This document shows positions 12,422-23,280 of a DNA stretch of 64,000 bases, one piece after another. A program made the position numbers and the translations under genes. Source of the stretch: Nicotiana tabacum (lineage: Eukaryota > Streptophyta > Magnoliopsida > Solanales > Solanaceae); NCBI RefSeq assembly GCF_000715075.1, contig NC_134089.1, positions 67,004,697 to 67,068,696 on the forward strand, in the 5' to 3' direction. How positions within the stretch are numbered: the stretch's first letter is position 1; every line of letters starts with the position of its first letter. Below the pieces are notes generated by a model. The model was not told the origin of the DNA. It made no database searches and was given only the letters and a program-made list of their open reading frames with translations.

Positions 12422-14773
12422 TGATACCCAATTTTTTCTCTATATATTTTTCATATGTAAAATACTTTCAAAATAGCATACGTATGCATATATAAGCATG
12501 TCCAAGTGTTTTATTATTTTTCCAATTTTTAAAAGATTTTTAAGTCAATTTATTGCCTTATTTTATCAGAAAAAACCAATAATTATTTCCCAAATTATCA
12601 TTTTTGGTAACTCCTATATTTAATTCTCATATTTATACCAAAATATAGCTAAGGTAATTTTTGCACATTTTTTACAGATTTATTTAGGATTTTAACGTTA
12701 AATTGCATATAATTGCAATTTTAGCCTATTTTAAGATTTAATTGTATTTATAATTACAAATTTGATTCCAGTATTTTTAATTTAATATTTACATATTATT
12801 AATTGATTTAGTACCTTTAATGTATTTCCAGAAATTAGTTTACTATTTTTATAAAATAAATAAGGGAAAAATGACTATTTAAATGTTAGCCCCGTTTATT
12901 TCAATTTTAGCCTTATTTGAGCCCCAAATGAACCCAATTCCCAATCTCAATTCCCCAACCCAATTTTAATTCAAACCCACCCCTGACCCGATTAAATCCT
13001 ACCCGACCCAGACCCCGCTCATCCTGGCCGTTGATCTCTGAGATCAACGACCCTATTCACTCTTACCTTTTTTAACCCAAACGACCACCCTAACTTCTCA
13101 TTTCTCACCTACCATCCGCTTCTGAACTCTTAAACTCTCTTGAACATTCCCAAACCCTAACCGCCTCTTACCACCACCTCCACCTTGAAACCCACCGAAA
13201 TCCATGGCTTCTCAGGCTATGAGAGTCTTATACTCACCTTCTCTTGCTCCCACACGCGTGATACCTGAAGATTCGAGGCCTGACATCGAAGTTTTTCACC
13301 TAGACCTCTGTCGATTCAAGGTTCCGCGTCCATCTCCGGCTTTTCTCCGGCGTACCATGGTGGTTTGAGCCTGATTCCGACCTCTCCGACTCAGATCGCT
13401 GACCTTTCAAAGCCTGTCTCACTTCTAGGGTTATTTTGAAACCCTAACCCTTCGAGGTTTTCTCCGATTTCCTTATATACATTGTGTATCTGTGCTCTCC
13501 TTGAGTTTTCAAACGATTTCCCTAACTTTTCTTTCAAAAATTACTTTCAAAACCGCTTCGTTTCCGATCTAGGGTTTTCTAAAAATGTTTAAGTGTTTCT
13601 ATGACTTTCTATCCTTTGTCTTTTGTGTTTATTTGCCTCTACTGTGTTCTTATGTTTTCTTCTACCTTGTATGTTCTTCTATTGAGTTTTTACACTTCGT
13701 TCTTGTATGTTCTTCTACACGCCATTCTTGTATGTTCTTTTACTGAGTTTTATATACTCCATGTTTGTATGTTCTTCTACCATGTTTTCTATACTATGCT
13801 CTCATATGCTTTTCTACTGTGTTCTTATATTTTTTGTCTTCTGCTATGTTCTAGCATGTTTCTCCTACTGTATTTTCCTGCTAAGTTCTTAAGTTTCCTT
13901 ATTTTCCTTCTATTAAGCCTTGTTTAAGTTTCTTCTGAAAAATCTCTTAAGCATGTTTCTTTCACTGTTCCTATTAGTGTTTTTCTTTTGAGTGCTTCTA
14001 CTGTGTTCCGCATGTTACTTTGCTATCATGTTTTTCTCATGAGTTTCTGTTGATGAAAGAAGCATGCAAGAGGTTTCAACTCTGAAACCTCTGAGCCTGT
14101 TTCAACTACTTGCCTTCTCATCTCTGTACTTGATTCAATGTGGAAACCCTAGAATTTGGGGGTTCCGCCAAGATGATTATGTGATTTGATTGAACTTAGA
14201 GTTTATTTCAAAACCCCTAACTCTTTCAGACCCATTCCTTGCTTTCATATGACTCTGACCTTTTGCTAAACTTTTCTATACTGGATTTTCTACTGACTTT
14301 ACAATGACACTACAGTCTTCCTTCATGCTTAATATGTTCGTATGCTCCTTATATATGATAGACTTCCCTTTAAAGTAGCTTTTGAATTTGTGATTAGTTC
14401 CTACTTCCCTCTGAATATGGATCTAATTGATTCCCTTTCCATTGTTTGCTGATTTCCCTTAAGTTAAAAACCTTTCCCATCTTCTGACTCGGTTCATTCA
14501 TGCAAAATCTCAGACTCTTTTGATTTGCTGTTTGTTAATTGATTTGCTTACTTTATTTGCACAAACCGTGCATTTCAAAAACCCTATCCTTAAATAACTT
14601 TTATGTATTCACCCCTAATTTCCTACTTTACACAAAGTGTTTGATTAATTTCTTTCCTTAATTGGTTTATACCCGTTTGAATCTAAATCCTTTAACTAAA
14701 GGGAGTCTTGTGTAATTGATTGACAATCAGCATTTCAATTATTTCTTACCTTATTTCTACTTGGTTTTTACAC

Positions 14774-14780
14774 TATAAAG
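14774..14780 (+). promoter_or_regulatory. Putative TATA box of element A LTR
   Basis: TATAAAG preceded by TTTTTACAC and followed by GGGCACGACCC is the best TATA match in the central LTR. It would put transcription start near 14805, leaving about 2.4 kb each for U3 and R-U5. Confidence 0.5.
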
Positions 14781-15729
14781 GGCACGACCCTTTTCACAAA
14801 CAGACAGAAGATGACACAATTCACAATCTCTTCTGAACTCTTACTCACATAATAGAACTCTCTCTTCTTGTCTGCACTGAGGTTTTTACCAGACTACTGC
14901 ATTTTTCTCTACTTGTTTCTTTAAAACTGGCATGTCCTAATTTCAAATTTCAGCATCCCTACAATATGTTTACTTACAGCTTTCTGCATCTATGCCTACT
15001 TTACTACTTCTGAAGAGTTAAATACTTAAACTAGCATGTTGATTCCCTTTTGCTTGTTTCTGCTATGAATCCCTATCCCTATTTCCCTTTATGTGCTTTG
15101 AGTTACACTTTAAGACATGGAAATATTCAAGTTATTGTCTATGGATTAAATTTGATCCCTTAGGGGATCCTAACCTCTAAACAATGTATTCCAGTAGGCT
15201 TATGGGTGTGCCAGCATCTCCCATTGTTGGGTTATGCCCACTAGCCTGCTTTTTACCTCTTACAACTCCCCATTCCCTATATCCTCATGTGTGTTGTTTC
15301 CTTTTCCTTTTCTCCCTTTCAGAATTCTACACTTACACTCTCTCTTAGTTCCTAAGTTCTGCCCCCCTCTTGTGAGCCTTTCCTTGGGACCTTGAGTTCC
15401 CTCTGAACTTGGACACCTGAGGGCTGGCCCTTCCACACTGCACTTTGGCTTAATATGGTGATACATTTGGGTGTAAGCACTGCCCGGAGTACTTATGAAT
15501 CTCTTAGGGAACTCTGACACACCCAAGTGGGAGAAAGGCTTTGAAACATGATCTTTGGAGTTGGTTTACTTCATACTTCAGACAGGAAGTTTGAATCAGG
15601 CTCTCCTTGGTTGTAATTTTCAATTTCTGATGTATTTTTCTTTATTTTATTTGGACTGTAATAACTTGTAATAACTTTTGGGGATGGTTAGTAAAAAGGG
15701 AAGGGTAACCATGCATGTAAAAAAGGGTA

Positions 15730-15935
15730 GATAACTTGCCTATAAGATTCCTGCATTTTTCACATAGCTACCATGCCTATAAGATTTATGCATTTTTCAT
15801 ATAGCTACCATGCCTATAAGATTTCTGCATTTAGTCGCCATGTCTATAAGATTTTCTGCATTCTCATTCAGTTACCACGTCTATAGAAACTTCAACATTC
15901 TCATTTAGATACCATGACTATAGGGACCCCGCACT
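15730..15935 (+). repeat. 37-bp tandem array inside element A LTR
   Basis: The phrase CC(A)TG(C/T)CTATAAGATT...CTGCATT recurs at about 15739, 15776, 15813, 15843, 15880 and 15917, mostly 37 bp apart, with increasing divergence to the right. Confidence 0.8.
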
Positions 15936-17212
15936 TTCATATGCATGTAAAGTTATAGGTTCTGAAAGTCAACTACAATTAGATGTCATGCCTAAAAGGT
16001 TTCTGCATTCTTATTATGTCCAAAAGGTTTTTTTTTTAAAATCAGCAACGCATAGAACGCATGCCTATAGGAACTATCAACCCAGTTTGAAACGTTTTAC
16101 TCACTTATAAGTCTAAAACCAGTAACAACAATGTCTAATGTCTGTAGAATTTATGATCTTTTGTCAAAACTCGTCTTTCCTGAATAACTGACAACCTTTT
16201 CTAAAATCAGTATACCTCTTCTTTTTCTGAAATCACTAGATATCATGCTTATAGGTTTCGTCTATCATATAGGCAAGCCATAAGACAGTTTATGAACTGA
16301 ATCAGATTTTATTAACTACAACCAATAGGCAGGCCTGATTCGGGCTTCTTATCTGAAATATGCAATAAATCAGTCTGCCCCAACTTTTAAGTTTAATCAG
16401 ACCCTAATTAGTACGTGTATGACATGCTAAACTATATGCTTTTCTTTGATTCAAGGAGGTCTTTTTGAGCCTTATTTGTTTATGTGCTTCCCCATATTTG
16501 CTATATTTATGTTTTTGTTTGTCGCCTTAGTATTTTTACTTTTGAAACCACAAATAAACCCGACTTCTCCTCCCTTTTAGGAATAGTAGTCCCAAGTACC
16601 TCCGGGGCTAATAGGATTGGGGCGGGTAATAGCATGCAATAAGTAAACAAGACCGATCTGCGCTTTAATACCTTAACGGGGTGGGAAGGGTAGATATGAT
16701 GACCACGCAATAACGTCACGTGTAGCCCCTCACTGAGAAGTTATTACCGGATGTTGTGTGGGGTGATCCATATTATTAATAAACCTAGGACCCCCCTTTC
16801 CTCTATTTTCTTTGTTTCTTTTAAATCTTTTTTTAACCATTTCTTTTAAGAAAATCAACTTTTTAGTTCCTTTTTCTTACTTTTGTTCATTTGTAACCAT
16901 TACGTGAAAATCCCCTCTTATTTGAAGCCATTATTTGCCTATATGTTATTTGCACTTAAGTCACAACAATAGTTTGGCTGGGAACCACACTAGTGGATCC
17001 TGAGGGGTGCCTAACACCTTCCCCTTGGGATAATTTCAAGCTCTTACCCAATCTCTGGTTACTCAAAACAAACCCCTCCTAGTATCCTAATGCACTTTAA
17101 TCACTAGGCGGCGACTCTTCAATTCAAACCCAATTCCCGAAAGAGAACGAGTTGTCCTCCCAAATGTCACAAACCCAATTTTCACGAGAAAAAGGGGGCG
17201 CGACACTAACCT

Positions 17213-17661
17213 TATAGGTGATAAGGAAGATATAAAGAGCACAAGAGGTACATGTCAATTACTTGGAAAGGCATTGATATCCTAGAACAGTAAAAAACAA
17301 GCATCAGTTGCATTATCTACCACTGAAGCTGAATACATTGCTATTGGACAATGCTGTGCATAATTACTATGGATGTCCCATCAACTAGATGACTATGAAC
17401 TTTCCTTTAAACCTATACAAATCTTTTGTGATAATTCAAGTGCTATTTGTCTTTCAAAAATCATGTGCATCATTCTAAAGCAAAGCATATATATATCAAG
17501 CATAATTTTATTAGAGATGATGTTCTTAAAGGAGACATAGAAATATCTTTTGTTGGAACAACTGATCAGTTAGTAGATATTTTCACTAAGCCATTATTAG
17601 AGGATAGATTTTGTGCTTTAAGAAAATTACTTGGCATTACTTGCTTGAATAATAACTTGTA
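17213..17661 (+). pseudogene. Copia RNase H, C-terminal fragment
   Basis: The translation shows GDKEDIKSTRGTCQ, the LSTTEAEY block, the FCDNSSAI block, HSKAKHI and a C-terminal DIFTKPLLEDRF, the standard order for copia RNase H. Stops replace expected codons (for example at about 17290 and 17360) and there is a frameshift before 17447. The N-terminal part was separated by insertion of element A immediately upstream. Confidence 0.92.
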
Positions 17662-18017
17662 GGACCTATGTGTAATATGGTTACTTTTGTAGGTTTAATA
17701 ATTGTCTTTTACTCTTGCATTAATTACGCCTCCGTTTTCCTTCTCTTTTCTTCTTCTTTCACATTACTTCCGTCGTTCAAAGTTGGAAAGCCAATCATCA
17801 CGTCTATTCAACTAACGACTTTTCCTTTTCTGTACTCAACCATCAGAAGGTTCTCTTCTTAAGGTGTAGATATCTTTTCAATCACTTTCATCCCTATCAT
17901 CTAGAAAACCCCTCTCCAAAGCTCTGCTCAAACCACTATCCTTCAATAGCCAAACAACCCAAGAAACCATCCGCCTCCACCAGAAAAAGTACCTGCTCCA
18001 AAGCAAAACCCCCCTCT

Positions 18018-19318
18018 ATGCCTCCAGAACAAGTAGACCTAGTGTACGACCACTTTGAGGCTTTTGCTTCTTCGCAGAGAGATTTGTCTGATCATTCTCA
18101 AATCTTAGGAAAAAAAGCCCTAGGAAAACGACCTATGGAAGACCCCTCTGTTTCCTCTACTCCAAACGAATCCAAGATAGAACTTTCTGGCTCTTTAGAA
18201 TCTGACCTAAATTTCTGGGATTCTCCAAACAGGGATCTCTTCATTGCCTTAAAAGACAAGCCCATTGCTCATGGAAGGGTAGTCGACCTTGACGACATGG
18301 AAGCCCTAAATTGTAAGTAAAATTTTTTTTTGTTCATCAAGGGTGGTATAAGTTCCTCTCTATTCCTCTGCCTAAGGTCTATGAACCCCTGGTAAAAATG
18401 TTTTATGCTAATCTTCACTCTAGTAAACTTGATAAGTTGGAATCCTTAGTGTTAGGTAAGCACATTGTTCTTGATTGTGACATATTTGATTCACTCTTTC
18501 AGTGTAAATGTTCTGGTTTTCCTATTCTTTCCAAAAATACCTGGCCCGATGATTTTGAAATTTCCTTTGATCAAGCTAAACGGTGTATTGCTGAGTGTCC
18601 CTCTGAATCCCTTCCCAACCAGTTAGGCCCCAGTGATGTTAGTTTCGAAACTCGAGTCCTGGCTCACATTGTTGCAACTACTCTGCTTCTCCGCACTGGT
18701 TCCTTTTCCACCTTCTCTCAAAGAGACACTTTCTTAGTATACTGCCTTATGACTAAACTCAAAGTCAAGTTATCCTCCTGGGTCATTAATTTCATAATTG
18801 AAAGTGCAGAAGATCCCACCAGTCTACCCTATGGCATAACCATCACTCACTTCCTAGAAGCTCACCAAATTTCCTTGTCCGCTTATCCCTTTATTACTGT
18901 TTCAAAAGATTACAATTCTAGAGCCTTTGCAAGTATGGGATATGTAAGTGTGAAGGGCTCCTGGGTTAAGAAGCACGAAGGTGATGTAAAGCATGCTCCT
19001 ATAGATCCCAAACCTAAATCCCCTGCCTCTCATCTCAGCGCTGGTGATCCTCTTATCTCAGCGCTGGTGATCCTGATCTTGGTGAGAAGCTTCGTGCCAT
19101 TGACATTCAACTCTATGAAATCAAAAATCTCCTCACATCCACTCAGTCAACTATTGGTGACATTCATGCCATCTCCAAAGAAACAAGGTCTGATTTGTCC
19201 AAGATAAGAGTTGTCGTTCTCAGGGTAAGGGGGAACACTGTCAAGGCTTTTAGGGAGATTCATGACAGGTTGGATGGAGTGAGCATCTCATCCAATGCTA
19301 GCTTTGAACAATTGAAGT
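18018..19318 (+). pseudogene. Extra 3' ORF of the copia element, plant-transposon-protein type
   Basis: A 100-residue frame (18018-18320) is followed by a 269-residue frame (18398-19207); together they resemble proteins annotated as putative plant transposon proteins. An internal block has DIFDSLFQCKCSGFP, SDVSFETRVLAHIV and FLEAHQISLSAYPF. After 19054 the true frame is lost through a 23-bp tandem duplication; downstream in another frame a coiled-coil-like tail runs to about 19318. I see no signal peptide or clear membrane segment, so an envelope role is not supported. Function unknown. Confidence 0.6.
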
Positions 19319-19744
19319 AGGCCATCTGCAAAACTCTTACCTATTTTCTGCGTCGTTAATGTGGTTGCTTAAAATAATTTTTTTGCTATGCTGTTTTTGG
19401 GCTGTTAACTCAGCCATTGGACAATTTTTGTTTTTGTTTTGTTTTGGTTGTTTTTGGACTTTAACTCTGTTGCATAATGCTATATGTTATGTTTTAGTTC
19501 ATGGTTTGTGCTGTCTATTCCCTCTTTGCTGATGCCAAAAAGGGGAGAAGAGTATATGTATCTGTATACATGTATAGTCGACTGAAGGGTAAATAACCAT
19601 AGACAAGTCAACTACATGAACTGAGGTGGAGTACCATGAACCATGGACAAGTCAACCGCATACATTGAAGGGGAGTATAACACAGGGAAGTCAATTGTTG
19701 TTTATACATATATATTCTTTTTTCATCATAGAAAAGGGAGAGAT
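19319..19744 (+). other. Copia 3' untranslated region and polypurine tract
   Basis: T-rich non-coding sequence ending in short repeats (GACAAGTCAAC near 19601 and 19647) and the purine tract at 19731-19744 next to the LTR. Confidence 0.65.
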
Positions 19745-20704
19745 TGTTAGATCTAATTTTAATGATGCAAATAATATATCTGTGCAGGAAATCATGGATG
19801 ACCATTCAAAGATTGAAGGAATCAATTAGAGAAGATCAAGGAATCAAGGAGTTACTACGAGATTGAAGAAATCAATCAGGAAGCTTAAGGAAAGAAATCA
19901 ATCGGCAAAGATCTCACGAAATCAATGAAAAACTACGATGGAAAGAATCAATCAAGCCTAAACTTAAGGCATCGATCAAGTCCATAACATTCAATCTGAA
20001 AGATGATTAAGATGATTAAGGCAAACAAGAAGCATCGAATATCTTGTAAAATAATTAATCAAGCTGCTATTTTTGGAAGGGCCAACAATCAAGGAGTAAA
20101 CCCGCGTCATCAAGATCTGTAGAAGGAAAACTATCAATGCCCTCTCATCAAGGAAGAGCAACGACAAGTAACCTTATTCTTGGAAAGAATCAATCTCTTT
20201 CCAAGGATCAAATCTCTTTGGTTGTCAAATCTCTTCAGCAAACGGCCTTCACCAAAGTATTTATACTCAACATCAAACCTTAGACACATATACTTTGATT
20301 GAATAAAACACCCTCGCTTTGTTTTACTGCAAACAAACATTGTAGCTCTTTAAGACCTGCTGTGTAACAAGTTAGAGAAGAAAGAGAGAACAACATTGGT
20401 GAGGCATTATATCAAAAGAGACGAGTGATATAGGAACTGAGCTATCTAGTCAATTCCGTTGTACTCGAAGAAATGCATTCACTAAAGAGAACTCCCTTGC
20501 AACCCAGGGGGACTGGACTAAGATTCGCATTGAATCCGAACCAGTATAAAAATTTCGGTGTCTTTATTTCCTGCATTTACTTTCAGCATCTTATATTCTG
20601 TTATTATAACTGTTAGTTATTTTATCCAGTTGACTAATTGAAAAACCAGTCAACTAACAGAGATTAAATTTAAAAATATACAATTCACCCCTCTTGTATT
20701 TTCA
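19745..20704 (+). repeat. Copia 3' LTR (960 bp)
   Basis: It starts TGTTAGATCT after the purine tract and ends CCCCTCTTGTATTTTCA, a familiar copia LTR end. The left third holds about ten loosely spaced GAATCAA or AATCAAT phrases (19810-20020). No second LTR is in the window for comparison. Confidence 0.8.
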
Positions 20705-20950
20705 CGTCCCTGTTGTTTATCATTATGTGTTGTGTTGTTATTTTTTGTAGAATTCTTCTTGTTAGATTCTCAGTATTTTCACATTATTATATCTTTTGTC
20801 TTACTTATTACATACCGGTAGTGCCCTGACCTGACCTCGTCGCTAGTTTACCGAGGTTAGGCTTGCACTTACTGAGTACCGTTGTGATGTATTCATGCTA
20901 CTCTTCTACACATGTTTTGTGTGCAGATCCAGGTACCTGGACATATAAAC
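20705..20950 (+). repeat. Relic of a gypsy (Tekay/Del-like) LTR
   Basis: ACTTACTGAGTACCG and TTTTGTGTGCAGATCCAGGT match the same phrases in the LTR of element E (58570-58627). Similarity fades after about 20940. The copia element probably inserted into this LTR. Confidence 0.6.
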
Positions 20951-21359
20951 TAAGTATTAGTCAAATGTATACATTGTTTACCTTTTTCTAGAAATTATAA
21001 TAACCAAGAGTACTCAAACTAAGAAAAGTTCTCTAAATTCTTTCTAAGTGACCAAGTTTGAGCAATGTAATCACCAAATCAAGCTTCCCAGATCTGCCAA
21101 CTACCGCCTCCCCTTTCAATCAAACACTAAAATCAATATCCCAAATGAAAGTCATACCCTTAAAAGTCATAAAATACACAATAAGTATAAAATACTAGCG
21201 ATTAAAGCTCAAACACAATAAAAGTGCAGTAAATTAGAGTGCAATAAGTGACTAAAATATGAGATTATATCAGTCAAATTTTACTCCAAGGGTGTTGAAA
21301 ATAGATAGAGAGTTTTGAAATATTCTCCAATTTCAAAAAAATCACTAAACTACTTGGGT
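20951..21359. other. AT-rich sequence, nothing recognised
   Basis: No ORF, repeat unit or known motif seen on either strand. Confidence 0.5.
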
Positions 21360-21849
21360 CTAATTCTTACTAGGCAGTGAAATACGTAGGTAACCTTTAT
21401 CAGGTTCGGCCTTCACTTTTACAAAAATAACCAAAAGAAGGAAGTGTGTCAAATTTTTCAATAACAAGTAAGCCTACTTAGCTTTGGCTCTATCCAGACC
21501 GTTTTTCTTTTTCTTTTTTGGAATAGCCCTAGATCCTTCTCTTTAAGTGCCAAATGGCTGTTCTCGCTGAAATAGATGTATTCATTGACTTGATGTCGCT
21601 TGTCACCATAATTACCTTACTTAACAAAGATAATCCTAAAAGTATTGCCTGGAAGTGTTGAATGGTCGTGCTTGCAAAAAAAACCACTTTTCACTTTCTA
21701 TGCCAAAGTTATTTTTGTGTAATTTGCATTAATTTTTAAAAAGAGTAGTGTCAACCCTAACCTCCATCACCCACAGGTAAAGAATAAGCAAGTTCAAAAC
21801 CTGGCTCTAAAAGTTGTGATGATACCCCACTTAAACTCCAAATATTGTA

Positions 21850-23280
21850 GAACAACATGAGAGAGAATGGACAGAAATTGCTAACATTTGGGAGCATTGA
21901 CAGATATCATGAAGGTTAAACCTCGGAGGCACCTAATATAAGAATTGATACCTTTCTATGACCCAGCCCGTGTTTCATTTCTCCGATTTTGAGCTAATTC
22001 CTACATTGGAAGAGATAGCAAGTTACACTGGGTTTGGAGGGATCTGCGAAATCAGAAGCTCATCTTACCAAGAGTCGTTACCTCACACCAGTTCTTAGAT
22101 CTTTTGAACTTTAGCAAACAAGTCAAAAATATAGATTTGAACAAGGGATACTGCTCGTTTTATTTCCTATACACTAAATTTGGGCAGCAAAACAGTTTTG
22201 ATGTGCACAAAGCAGAGCATCGTAACAAAAGAAGCAAAGAAGTATGTGAGCTTCACAAATGCTTTTCCTTTATGGTGACATTTTTGAGAATAATGAACTT
22301 TCCAGACAAGGTACAAAAGATTGATACCCCTCTAGCCAAAGTTGTGCAAGTTTTGAACACAAAATCCCATCATACCCTTGCACCAATCATCCTTTCAGAT
22401 ATTTATCAAGCATTGACCCTGTGCAAAGCGGAGCCAAATGTCTTTAAAAGATGCAATATTCTCTTACATATGTGGTTAGTCGAGCATCTCCGTCACCATC
22501 CCAGGTATAGGAGCCATGGCACAAATAAGAATAATTACATCAAAAAAGATGAAGAACGGATCAGTGACTACAATGCTTCTGTAGGGGTGGGAGCCTGGAT
22601 GGCTCGTTTAAGATCTTTGATCGCAAATCAGATTGAGTGGACCTTGGGATGTCTCCTAATTAGAGAGGTTATACATATATGTCTGCCCTCAAAATCTATC
22701 CATTATTGATGGGTCTCCAAAGTGTCCAAACATATGTCGCGCACAGAGTCGTACGCTACCTGGGGATATCAAGTACTGTCGGATAATGAAGATTTCAACA
22801 TTCATGTAATTGAGCTACATCCAGAGGCCGCACTCCCTAAAACTCTAACTCAAAAAATTTGGGACAAATGCTGCTATTTGAAATCAGATACACAAGTGCA
22901 AGATCCAACAAAAGGTCAGGTGGATCCGGGGTACGTTACATGGTACGATAAAAGTTCTTGTGTGAATGATGGACCTGAGAGACCCGCAAAGAGGTCGCAC
23001 GTCCAGAATTTCAATGACAGAATTCAAGAGCAATGGACCTGGGGAGAGAAGAAAAAGATTATCGGGCCAATATTACGACATTACAAGAAAAGGTGACAGT
23101 CATCAGTTTTGAAAAAGACTTGCAAGCCTAAGAAGCTGAGGGAGAAAGAAAAAGGTTGATCCGTGAGAATGACGCCCTTAAAGAACAGATCCAACATATC
23201 AAGAGCACACCTGAGTATCAACCCGAAGCTGGAAAGACCAAAAGACCATCGCAAATCCGAGGGAGAAAGTGATATATTAT
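21850..23280 (+). pseudogene. Element B ORF1, broken
   Basis: The frame containing VFHFSDFELIPTLEEIASYTGFGG (about 21970-22040) matches the FRFGEVEMTPLLEEIGG block of ORF1 in A. The frame 22104-22709 matches the middle block (LAPIILSDIYQALTLC, NILLHMWLVEHLR). The frame 22722-23096 is the C-terminal globular part, and 23090-23280 is a charged coiled-coil tail. At least two shifts and several stops separate these pieces. The shared architecture confirms ORF1 as a conserved component of both elements. Confidence 0.78.

Larger units (their letters stand above)
1..17205 (+). mobile_element. Element A: Ogre/Tat-type Ty3/gypsy LTR retrotransposon, 5' LTR cut by window edge
   Basis: The first 787 bases recur at 16427-17205, so they are the right end of a 5' LTR and its 3' partner. 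Between them, in order, lie a primer binding site, an extra ORF1, gag, protease with G-patch, an intron-like gap, RT-RNase H, a second (archaeal-type) RNase H, integrase, tandem repeats, a purine tract and the 3' LTR. ORF1 before gag, a pro-RT intron, very long LTRs and 3' tandem repeats are the known hallmarks of Ogre elements. Internal region 788-12421 is 11.6 kb and the LTR is 4,784 bp, so the full element should be about 21 kb. All frames carry stops or frameshifts, so this copy is not autonomous. Confidence 0.93.
12422..17205 (+). repeat. Element A 3' LTR (4,784 bp)
   Basis: It begins TGATACCC and ends CGACA. The end is fixed by alignment with the 5' LTR copy at 1-787; the start is inferred from TG plus the purine tract. 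The left part is AT-rich. The region 13030-15700 is C/T-rich and contains a low-complexity TTCTTCTACTG-type repeat (13600-13900) and a 37-bp array. The length is extreme for plants but usual for Ogre. No convincing gene is seen inside. Confidence 0.88.
17206..20704 (+). mobile_element. 3' part of a Ty1/copia retrotransposon, split by element A
   Basis: The RNase H C-terminal part of a copia polyprotein starts exactly where element A ends, followed by an extra 3' ORF, a purine tract (GAAAAGGGAGAGAT, 19731-19744) and a 960-bp 3' LTR. The 5' part (gag, integrase, RT) must lie upstream of element A, outside the window. An ORF between pol and the 3' LTR is seen in SIRE/Maximus-type copia elements. 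Confidence 0.88.

Noticed and set aside
13601..13927. 108-codon hydrophobic frame that could be a membrane protein
   Set aside because: It is the translation of a TTCTTCTACTG-type low-complexity repeat in the element A LTR, with no similarity to a family and no independent promoter.
15730..15935. Regular 37-bp repeats that look like a CRISPR array
   Set aside because: The whole unit repeats with divergence and there are no unique spacers; the setting is a plant LTR.
18018..19318. Envelope protein of an endogenous retrovirus
   Set aside because: No signal peptide, no convincing membrane anchor and no cleavage site; similarity is to plant transposon proteins.
20705..20950. Complete solo LTR
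   Set aside because: Only the 3'-side motifs are present and similarity fades, so only a relic can be claimed.
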